A stretch of DNA of 14,082 nt from JAKQHY01 sp034429475 (GTDB lineage: Bacteria > Chloroflexota > Anaerolineae > B4-G1 > SLSP01): NCBI GenBank assembly GCA_034429475.1, contig DAOUGD010000001.1, positions 1 to 14,082 on the forward strand. Reading direction: 5' to 3'. Under the pieces are notes generated by a model. The model worked only from the letters and a program-made list of their open reading frames with translations, ran no database searches and was not told the origin of the DNA. The translations under genes and the position numbers were made by a program. Positions 1 to 6,284 of this stretch are shown here, in pieces; within the stretch, counting starts at the first letter, position 1, and the number at the start of each line of letters is the position of its first letter.

Positions 1-19
1 AGGCGGGTTACGCCCGCCT
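1..19. terminator. Short GC-rich hairpin at window edge
   Basis: A perfect 7-bp inverted repeat (AGGCGGG / CCCGCCT) around the 5-nt loop TTACG. No T-run follows on the + strand; the other side lies outside the window. It may be the terminator hairpin of a gene to the left, but this cannot be decided here. Confidence 0.35.
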
Positions 20-41
20 GCGAAAAAACGCTCAATTGAAA

Positions 42-80
42 GCAAAACCCCGGAATTTCTGGAAAATTCCGGGGTTTTGC
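42..80. terminator. Bidirectional-looking terminator hairpin upstream of the RHH pair
   Basis: A long, nearly perfect inverted repeat: the arm GCAAAACCCCGGAATTT pairs with the arm ending in CCGGGGTTTTGC, around a CTGG loop. The A4-GC core-T4 layout gives a T-tract after the GC core on either strand, as in bidirectional intrinsic terminators. It ends 11 bp before the -35 box of the next promoter, so it probably insulates the RHH-like genes from upstream transcription. Confidence 0.65.
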
Positions 81-91
81 GTATTTCCCTA

Positions 92-120
92 TTGACAAAA
101 TTACGAAATAGTATTACAAT
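92..120 (+). promoter_or_regulatory. Sigma-70-type promoter of the RHH-like gene pair
   Basis: A perfect -35 box TTGACA (92-97) is separated by exactly 17 bp from the -10 box TACAAT (115-120, one change from consensus). Transcription would start near 127, giving a leader of about 30 nt with AGGAGG at 145-150, seven bases before the ATG at 158. The surrounding DNA is AT-rich, unlike the GC-rich coding sequence. This suggests strong, possibly constitutive expression of both downstream genes. Confidence 0.8.
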
Positions 121-157
121 AATACACGTAATTCACTTACAAACAGGAGGTAAGGAA

Positions 158-553
158 ATGAGTGAAGAAAAGAAAGTCGAAGAAGTGGTGTGGGATACGC
201 CAGAAGCCGCGCCAGCCGCAGCCGAGGCCCCCAAGGCGGAAGAGAAGAAAGTTGCCAGCGCCACGGTGAAGGATGTCTGGCGGCAGGTGGAAAGTTTCGG
301 GTTGACGCTCGGCGAGGCGTTGCAGGGCCGGGGCAACGTGGTGATGGTGCGGATCAACGACGAGGCGCTCGCGCACCTGGATATGCTGGTGGAAGGCGAG
401 ATCACCAAGAGCCGGTCGGAAAGCGCCGCGTTCCTGATCAACGAAGGGATCAAGGCCAACGATGCACTGTTCACCCGCATTAAGGCGATCACGGAACAAA
501 TCAGCACCCTGCGGGAGCAACTGCGGCAGGAAGTCAAACTGAGTAACGAGTAA
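158..553 (+). CDS. RHH-like (CopG/Arc-fold-like) small protein, first of a tandem pair
   Basis: This encodes 131 residues. The start is the ATG at 158, which has AGGAGG seven bases upstream; the longer frame from TTG at 77 would run through the terminator and promoter and is rejected. Residues 1-35 are a charged Glu/Lys/Ala/Pro tail, probably disordered. Residues 37-58 look helical. Residues 62-100 resemble a ribbon-helix-helix unit: a strand (VVMVRIN), helix A (about 68-80), then KSRSESAAFLINEGIKA as helix B, with the SRSE...LI.EGI pattern typical of CopG-like domains. Residues 101-127 form a heptad-like helix that could mediate oligomerisation. If the fold is right, the protein dimerises and may bind DNA, but the strand has little of the usual basic face. 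The gene lies 45 bp before its paralogue and shares its promoter. The precise function is unknown to me. Confidence 0.72.
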   Translation: MSEEKKVEEVVWDTPEAAPAAAEAPKAEEKKVASATVKDVWRQVESFGLTLGEALQGRGNVVMVRINDEALAHLDMLVEGEITKSRSESAAFLINEGIKANDALFTRIKAITEQISTLREQLRQEVKLSNE

Positions 554-598
554 GAGATAAAAACTCAGAAGAAGAGCAAGTATTAAGGAGGAATAGCC

Positions 599-946
599 AT
601 GTGCGAGGAAGAAAAAGTGGAGACAACGGAAGCGCCGCGCGCCGAGGCGACGGCCTGGGACAATGTGTTGAAAGAAACCGTCAAGGTGTTTGAATCGTTG
701 GGGAAGGCCATCGTGACGACAGCGCAGAGCGCCTCCCACATGTTGTTGGTCGAGGTAGACAAGGACACCTGCGATCAACTGGATTTGCTGGTGCAGAACG
801 GGGTAGCCAAGAGCCGGCAGGAAGCGGCGGCGGCGCTCATCGTGGAAGGGCTGAAGAGCCGCAACACCGTCTTTGACCGCATCCAGAAGACCAACGCCGA
901 AATCGCGGCCCTGCGCCAGCAGATTCGCACCCTGGTTACCGGGTAG
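599..946 (+). CDS. RHH-like small protein, second of a tandem pair (paralogue)
   Basis: This encodes 115 residues. AAGGAGG at 585-591 lies seven bases before the ATG. It aligns along most of its length with the preceding protein: a shorter acidic tail (1-17), a helical segment (about 20-40), a strand (MLLVEVD, 48-54), helix A (DTCDQLDLLVQNG), the turn-helix B segment KSRQEAAAALIVEGLKSR (71-88), and a C-terminal heptad-like helix (90-113). The shared pattern is LD.LV..G..KSR.E.A..LI.EG.K followed by F.RI....EI..LR.Q.R. It probably arose by duplication and may form heterodimers or mixed oligomers with its neighbour (inference). The linker and the strand have diverged most; the strand here is acidic (VEVDKD), which argues against a classical DNA-contacting ribbon. 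Confidence 0.72.
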   Translation: MCEEEKVETTEAPRAEATAWDNVLKETVKVFESLGKAIVTTAQSASHMLLVEVDKDTCDQLDLLVQNGVAKSRQEAAAALIVEGLKSRNTVFDRIQKTNAEIAALRQQIRTLVTG

Positions 947-970
947 CCATCAACACGCTTTTCAAGCGCA

Positions 971-999
971 GCCCCCCGATTTCTGGAAAATCGGGGGGC
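971..999. terminator. Terminator hairpin between convergent RHH and histidine kinase genes
   Basis: A 12-bp perfect stem (GCCCCCCGATTT / AAATCGGGGGGC) with the loop CTGGA. It lies 24 bp after the second RHH-like gene and 17 bp beyond the stop codon of the convergent histidine kinase. The + strand continues CCTTCAATTTCT, a weak T-tract. The apical sequence TTTCTGGAAAA is the same as in the hairpin at 42-80. Confidence 0.6.
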
Positions 1000-1016
1000 C
1001 TTCAATTTCTACGAGA

Positions 1017-4000
1017 TTACGGAGCAGGCGACAACGTGAAGCTAAACGTCGCGCCGGCTTTGGAGTTTTCCGCCAACCAGAGGCGCTCGCCGTGCACTTC
1101 CAGCACCATCTTGCAGAACGCCAGTCCCAACCCACTCCCCCGCCCTTCCTGGTTGCCCGTCACGAACCGCTGAAACAGCCGGCCTTGCACTTCCAACGGC
1201 ACGCCTACGCCGGTATCTTTGACGGAGATCACAAAATGCGCCGCGTCCGCATCCCAGGCGACCGACACCCTAATCAATCCGGCAGCCGGAGTAAACTTGA
1301 TGGCGTTGCCCACCAGGTTTTGCAACACCCGCTCGATCAACACGCCATCCCCCCAGGCCCACAGCATGTCAGTGTGAAAAGCGTGTTCCAGAGCGATACC
1401 TTTCTCTAGGGCCAGGGGCGACTGCAAAGCGAGTACGCCCTCCAATAGCGTGTCCAGACGGATTTTGCTACAGGCCAGGGGCATTTCGCCGCTTTCCAGG
1501 CGGCCCAACTCCAAAATGGCGTTGACCAGGTTCAACATACGCTGGGTAGAACTTTCCAGCGTCTCAAACACCTGATACTGCCCGGCGCTGAGTTCTTGTC
1601 CCTGAAAGCTGCGCTTCAATACTTTGGTCGCCACGGAAATGCCGGTCAACGGATTGCGCAAGTCATGCACCATCGTGTGCGCCAGGTCTTGCTGCATCCG
1701 CTCCAACAGGCGCTCCTCCGTCACGTCGCGCAGCATCAACAGGTGGCCCAACAACGTGCTGCCGACCAGCACCGGCGTGTGCGACCAGCGCAAAATCCGC
1801 GGCGGCAGCTCAAATTCGCCTGTGCCCGACTCGCCCGGCGCTTCCTGTATCCGCCGCAACTCTGCTAACAACTCCCGCACCACCGCCGCCGATGCGGTAC
1901 GACGCCATTGGGCCAGCATGTCCAACAGATCGCGTTGGCGCCAATAGTCCGGCGATTCCGGCAACTGCAAGAAATCCAAGGCACGGGTGTTGAGCACCAC
2001 AATCTGTCGATCCATACCCACAAACAGAATACCATCGCGGCTGGACTCGATGAGGGCGTAGAGCCGTCCGCGCTCATCCGCAATGGCCTTGAACAGTTGG
2101 GCATTCACCACCGCGGTCGCAATCTGCCGGCCAAGCGCCATCAACAGGGCAATGTCGCGCAGCAGGGTGGGTTTCGGCGGGCGTGAAAGCAGATTCAAGA
2201 CACCAATCGAGCGTTCCTGATGCAGGAGCGGCACGCCCACGTAGGCACGGCCTCCCATCTGCGGGAACCGGGTGGCTAAATCGGGGATATGATCCCACAG
2301 TTCTGCCGGCATCACATTGAACTGTTCCGCGTCGCTCACGGCCACCGCCCGCCGCCACTGATGGGCACACGTACACAGCCTCTCCATCAACGGATGCATT
2401 GCCGGGTTTGCCGAGACAAATTCGAGCGATTCTCCGTCAGCGCCGGCCAAAGCGATGACGCCGGTGTCAAAGCCGGCCGAGCCTAGCACGGCGGTCAACA
2501 TCTGCGCCAGCAGGTCCTCCAAGACCAGCGTGCGGCTGAGAACGCCGGACACGGTGAACAAGGTGCTTAAGTCGGCGACGTGCCCGCCGATCTGGGCGTG
2601 GGCGCGGGCCACATCCAACGAGAGGGAGATGGCTTCGGCCAGCAAGTTCCCCAAGAGGCGCGTGTCTCCATCAAAGGCATCGTTGTCGTGACTGCCCACG
2701 TCCAGGATACCCAAGAGGTGATCCCCACGCCGCAGCGGAATCACCATGCGGCTGCACACAGCGTCGTCGGTATCGGCAAAAGCCGACGGGTCCTCTCTCC
2801 GGTCCGCATAGTGCGGCTTGCCGGTACGGAAGGCTCGTCCCCGTATCCCCGCTTGCACCGCAGACCGCCAGCCATGAGCCACAGCATCCAGGCTGCTGGA
2901 TGCCTGCACCACCAATTCTTCGCCAACGTCGTCCGGCATCAGAACGGCGATCATCGGCCAGCCGGTCAACCGGCCGATGGCCTCTACCGCGCGCTGCGGG
3001 ACAACTTTGGGGTTCAGCTCCCCGCCGACGATGCGCAGGACTTCATACAGCGTGGTGAGGCGCTGCGCCAGCCGGCGTTGTTCTTCATAACTTTGGGCGT
3101 TGTGCCAGGCCAGCGTCATCTGCTCGGCGGCGGCTTCCATCAAAGCCAGGTGCGCAGGCACGAAATGGCCGACCTCAGGATGTGACAGGGTCAACACCCC
3201 CAGCAGCGATCCTTCACGGTCAATGATGGGCAGCGAAAGCGCGGAGCGCGTCCCAGCCTGGCTGGGCACCGGGGTCCAACGCGCGTCTTTTTGTACATCC
3301 GGGATCAAAACGGCCTCGCAATGACGCGCAACCCAGCCGCTCAAGCCATTGCGCATCAGATGATCCAACATATCCACATCCACCCCGGGGGGAGATTGCA
3401 TCCCATACGTGAAGATCCCATGACTCACCGCCAACTGTTCATCCAGGATGAGCAGGCTGCCGCCGGACGCGCCGGAGATGGCCGCGGCGATGTTCAACGT
3501 GTTTTGTAAGGTCGCTTCCAGGGCCAATTGCTTCGTCGTAGCCTGGGCCACGGTCGCCAGGCTTTCGTAAAGCTGCTTCTGGGAACGCAACGCTTCCTCC
3601 CCCTGCTGACGCGCCGTCACATCGTGCAAAACCAGGCACCAGCCCACGAATTCAGCGCCCTCGCGCTGCAAGGGGGAAACTTCGACCGCATAGTAACGTC
3701 GCTCGGCGCCGGTTCCCACATTCAGCTCTACGCGCGTTTCCTGAACGCTGCCATCGGCAGCCAACACTCCTGGCCAGGCCGCCAGCAATTCGTCGGCAGG
3801 GTGGCCGGTCATATCAATGTCTCCGCAATTCAAGATGCGGCACGCCGCCCTGTTAAGGTTGACCACCCGGTTCCCGGCATCCAAGACGACTACGCCGGCT
3901 TCGATGCTATCCAGAACGGTCTCATACGCCACGGGGATGATATCCATCAGGCGAAAACGGAGTAGTCCCCATACAAAAATTACTCCACCGACTGTAAAAC

Positions 4001-4640
4001 CAAACGGCGTCAAATCCAGATAGGCAAACGGCGTCCAACCAAACACCGACAGAAGATTGATCACCAGGGCGAACGACACGCCAGCCAACAAAACGTAGTA
4101 TTGTCTACGGTAAAATGGGCGGCTGCGCTGTAAAGCCTGGATTAACAGAAACAGCGAAAAGGCCAGCAAGAGGTAATTATAGGCAAAGTGGATCCAGAAT
4201 ACGAGACCGTGGTCGGCGCGCCAGCCGACCATATCCCCTACGGGAACCAATGTGATGCTCCGCCACACCAGCCGGTGAAAAGACCCGTTTGTCCAGACGA
4301 AAAAGATGAGCAGCAATGGTTCGATTAACAAAAAGAGGAGGTTGCGCCGCGTCAAGTAGTGGCCGTGCTCGGTATACTGCAACACAAACGCATACCACAG
4401 GGCCGGCACAGCAGCGATGCTGACATAGCGCACGCGCGCCCAAAAGAGCTTCAATTCCAACGTCTGGGCGCCTAATCGCACCGCTTCGGTCACACACCAC
4501 CACACCAGAGCCAGCAATAATGCCGACAAAAACAGCGATTCTTTGCCTGACCGGCGTCGCCACAGCAGGGCAATACAGGCCAGGCCGATGGCAGCCGCAA
4601 TGCCCAAGGGAATCATATAAGGGGTATAATACCAATTCAC
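1017..4640 (-). CDS. 7TM-PAS-GAF3-PAS membrane sensor histidine kinase
   Basis: This encodes 1207 residues from a GTG at 4640 that has GAGG ten bases upstream. Residues 8-230 contain about seven membrane helices (histidine kinase N-terminal 7TM type). A PAS domain follows (about 236-345, ending in the LHDVT motif), then three GAF domains (about 365-515, 525-680 and 685-855), a second PAS (about 862-980, ending in LRDVT), and the kinase core. In the core the phospho-acceptor is His992 in MVHDLRNPLTG, the N-box is NLVGNAIKF (about 1108-1116), the G1 box is DTGVG (about 1142) and the G2 box is GRGSGLGLA (about 1170). All ATP-binding boxes are intact. There is no receiver domain and no response regulator within 10 kb, so it appears to be an orphan kinase signalling in trans. 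The ligand is unknown; GAF and PAS domains commonly bind small molecules or redox cofactors. It diverges from the MFS gene. Confidence 0.93.
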   Translation of the reverse strand: MNWYYTPYMIPLGIAAAIGLACIALLWRRRSGKESLFLSALLLALVWWCVTEAVRLGAQTLELKLFWARVRYVSIAAVPALWYAFVLQYTEHGHYLTRRNLLFLLIEPLLLIFFVWTNGSFHRLVWRSITLVPVGDMVGWRADHGLVFWIHFAYNYLLLAFSLFLLIQALQRSRPFYRRQYYVLLAGVSFALVINLLSVFGWTPFAYLDLTPFGFTVGGVIFVWGLLRFRLMDIIPVAYETVLDSIEAGVVVLDAGNRVVNLNRAACRILNCGDIDMTGHPADELLAAWPGVLAADGSVQETRVELNVGTGAERRYYAVEVSPLQREGAEFVGWCLVLHDVTARQQGEEALRSQKQLYESLATVAQATTKQLALEATLQNTLNIAAAISGASGGSLLILDEQLAVSHGIFTYGMQSPPGVDVDMLDHLMRNGLSGWVARHCEAVLIPDVQKDARWTPVPSQAGTRSALSLPIIDREGSLLGVLTLSHPEVGHFVPAHLALMEAAAEQMTLAWHNAQSYEEQRRLAQRLTTLYEVLRIVGGELNPKVVPQRAVEAIGRLTGWPMIAVLMPDDVGEELVVQASSSLDAVAHGWRSAVQAGIRGRAFRTGKPHYADRREDPSAFADTDDAVCSRMVIPLRRGDHLLGILDVGSHDNDAFDGDTRLLGNLLAEAISLSLDVARAHAQIGGHVADLSTLFTVSGVLSRTLVLEDLLAQMLTAVLGSAGFDTGVIALAGADGESLEFVSANPAMHPLMERLCTCAHQWRRAVAVSDAEQFNVMPAELWDHIPDLATRFPQMGGRAYVGVPLLHQERSIGVLNLLSRPPKPTLLRDIALLMALGRQIATAVVNAQLFKAIADERGRLYALIESSRDGILFVGMDRQIVVLNTRALDFLQLPESPDYWRQRDLLDMLAQWRRTASAAVVRELLAELRRIQEAPGESGTGEFELPPRILRWSHTPVLVGSTLLGHLLMLRDVTEERLLERMQQDLAHTMVHDLRNPLTGISVATKVLKRSFQGQELSAGQYQVFETLESSTQRMLNLVNAILELGRLESGEMPLACSKIRLDTLLEGVLALQSPLALEKGIALEHAFHTDMLWAWGDGVLIERVLQNLVGNAIKFTPAAGLIRVSVAWDADAAHFVISVKDTGVGVPLEVQGRLFQRFVTGNQEGRGSGLGLAFCKMVLEVHGERLWLAENSKAGATFSFTLSPAP

Positions 4641-4674
4641 AGTTCAGGGTCCTCAGGTGACGTTTTACAATTTA

Positions 4675-4703
4675 ATGATACAACATTTGGGCAAACAAGT
4701 CAA
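4675..4703 (-). promoter_or_regulatory. Promoter of the histidine kinase gene
   Basis: Read on the - strand, the -35 box TTGACT (4698-4703) is followed after exactly 17 bp by the -10 box TATCAT (4675-4680). Transcription would start near 4668 and give a leader of about 28 nt containing GAGG (4651-4654) before the GTG at 4640. The promoter faces away from the MFS promoter, about 34 bp distant, so one regulator bound between them could affect both genes. Confidence 0.6.
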
Positions 4704-4737
4704 ACTTTTAACACTTTCGTAACTCAATTGTATAAAG

Positions 4738-4764
4738 TTGACTAAGTAAGCCGCGCAGTATAAT
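4738..4764 (+). promoter_or_regulatory. Promoter of the MFS transporter gene
   Basis: A perfect -10 box TATAAT (4759-4764) is preceded by TTGACT (4738-4743), but the spacer is only 15 bp against the preferred 16-18. A short spacer usually means a weak or activator-dependent promoter. No better -35 box is visible at 16-18 bp. The 5' leader would be about 35 nt and contains GAGGAG (4792-4797). Confidence 0.5.
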
Positions 4765-4805
4765 GAAAAGGTGACGCTCTGACCACTTTTCGAGGAGAAC
4801 CTTCA

Positions 4806-6215
4806 ATGACGCAAACTCGGCAGACCACCGGCATGAGAACCTTTATGATTATCTGGATCGGCCAGATTCTTTCGTTACTGGGTACGGCAGTCGGCGCCTT
4901 TGGGTTGAATCTGTGGGCCTACGACGCCAGCGGCCAACTGGCGACGCCCCTCGCCCTTATGGGGGCGATTTTCACCACCGCGACGGTGGCTTTCACGCCG
5001 CTGGTGGGGGTGCTGGTGGATCGCGCCAATCGCAAACTCGTCATGATGCTCAGCGATCTGGCAGCGGCGAGCATGACGCTCTTTGTGCTCATTTTGTACG
5101 TGACCGGTCATTTGCAGGTCTGGCACCTGTACATCACGTCCTTTATCACCGGCGCCTTCCAGGGTTTTCAGTGGCCGGCCTATTCGGCGGCGATCAGCAC
5201 CATGTTGCACAAAAAGGATTACACCCGCGCCAGCGCGATGTTGGAAATGGCCGGCGCGGCTTCCGGCATCTTCGCACCGCTCATTGCCGGCGCGGCCATC
5301 GGACCGCTGGGACTCTGGATCACGCGGGCGGCCCCGGTCTTAGCCGAAAGACTCACCGGACAGCGGGGCATGCTAGGGCTGCTCGTGATCGATCTGTGCA
5401 GCGCGGCCTTTGCGATCGGCGCGCTGTTTTTTGTTCACATCCCACAACCTCCCCGCTCGGAAGCCGGGGGGCAGGCCCAGGGTAACTTCTTTCGGGAAAC
5501 CCTTTTTGGCTTCCGATACATCTGGGAACGCTCTAGTCTGCTGGGCTTGCAACTGGTCTTCATGATCGGCAACCTGTTCAGTTCGTTGGGCTTTGCGATC
5601 TATGCCCCGCTGATCCTAGCGCGCACGAACCAGAATACGCTGCTCTTTGGCAGTATTCAAACGGCAGGCGCAGTAGGGGGGTTGGTGGGAGGGATTCTCC
5701 TCAGTGCGTGGGGCGGCTTCAAACGCCGGGTGCATGGGGTGCTACTGGGTTGGGCCATCAGCGGATTCGCCATGATCGGCTTCGGTTTGTCTCAGTCAAT
5801 CCCGCTCTGGTTTGTTTTTGGATTCCTGACGGTGGCGGTGATTCCGCTGGTCAACGGGTCCAACCAGGCTATCTGGCAGGCCAAAGTGCCACCGGACATT
5901 CAGGGGCGCGTGTTCGCCAGCCGCCGGTTCATCGCGTGGTTTGTCAGCCCGCTCAGCCAGTTTCTCGCCGGCCCGCTGGCCGACAAAGTCTTCGAGCCGG
6001 CCATGCAGCCCGGAACAGCATTAGCGGCAAGTCTGGGCTGGCTCACCGGCGTCGGCGCGGGAGCCGGGATGGGGCTGCTCTTCGCGCTGTGTGGATTGCT
6101 CTCACTGATCGTCGGACTGGGGGGGTATCTCTTTCCGGTCGTCCGCAACGCGGAGGATTTGCTGCCCGATCATGATGTGGAGAAACCGGCGGCTGAGGCG
6201 CTCGCAGCGGACTGA
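4806..6215 (+). CDS. Major facilitator superfamily transporter (exporter-like)
   Basis: This encodes 469 residues; GAGGAG lies eight bases before the ATG. It has about 12 hydrophobic segments in two halves. The signature loop between helices 2 and 3 is present (GVLVDRANRKLVMM, about 59-72), matching the MFS motif G.L.DR..R+. The next helices (SDLAAASMTLFVLILY, then QGFQWPAYSAAISTML) resemble the MFS_3 / enterobactin-exporter-like subgroup, which mostly exports small molecules by proton antiport. Before helix 6 there is an extra loop (about residues 170-185). The C-terminal tail (about 445-469) is charged and cytosolic. It diverges from the sensor kinase, which suggests but does not prove linked control. 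The substrate cannot be read from sequence. It converges on the transglutaminase operon across a shared hairpin. Confidence 0.9.
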   Translation: MTQTRQTTGMRTFMIIWIGQILSLLGTAVGAFGLNLWAYDASGQLATPLALMGAIFTTATVAFTPLVGVLVDRANRKLVMMLSDLAAASMTLFVLILYVTGHLQVWHLYITSFITGAFQGFQWPAYSAAISTMLHKKDYTRASAMLEMAGAASGIFAPLIAGAAIGPLGLWITRAAPVLAERLTGQRGMLGLLVIDLCSAAFAIGALFFVHIPQPPRSEAGGQAQGNFFRETLFGFRYIWERSSLLGLQLVFMIGNLFSSLGFAIYAPLILARTNQNTLLFGSIQTAGAVGGLVGGILLSAWGGFKRRVHGVLLGWAISGFAMIGFGLSQSIPLWFVFGFLTVAVIPLVNGSNQAIWQAKVPPDIQGRVFASRRFIAWFVSPLSQFLAGPLADKVFEPAMQPGTALAASLGWLTGVGAGAGMGLLFALCGLLSLIVGLGGYLFPVVRNAEDLLPDHDVEKPAAEALAAD

Positions 6216-6235
6216 ACGAAGTTTAACGGATCAAG

Positions 6236-6264
6236 AAACCGGGTTTCTCACCGAAACCCGGTTT
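6236..6264. terminator. Bidirectional terminator between MFS gene and transglutaminase operon
   Basis: A perfect 12-bp stem (AAACCGGGTTTC / GAAACCCGGTTT) with the 5-nt loop TCACC. It lies 20 bp past the MFS stop and 20 bp past the transglutaminase stop. The AAA-GC-TTT symmetry lets it act on both strands. The short arm sequence (AAACCGGGTTTC) is of a kind that recurs as a dispersed repeat in some bacterial genomes, so it could be a repeat recruited as a terminator. Confidence 0.7.
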
Positions 6265-6284
6265 TGGTCGTAAAAAAGTGAGCG

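Noticed and set aside
77..157. N-terminal extension of the first RHH-like gene from TTG at 77
   Set aside because: It would begin inside the terminator hairpin and run through the promoter; AGGAGG at 145-150 fits the ATG at 158.
137..778. 213-residue open frame on the - strand
   Set aside because: It lies antisense to both RHH-like genes and its product (rich in His, Arg, Gln, Phe) has no recognisable domain; a GC-rich shadow frame.
2580..3185. 201-residue open frame on the + strand inside the histidine kinase
   Set aside because: Antisense shadow of GAF-domain coding sequence; the kinase frame is intact and family-matched over the whole length.
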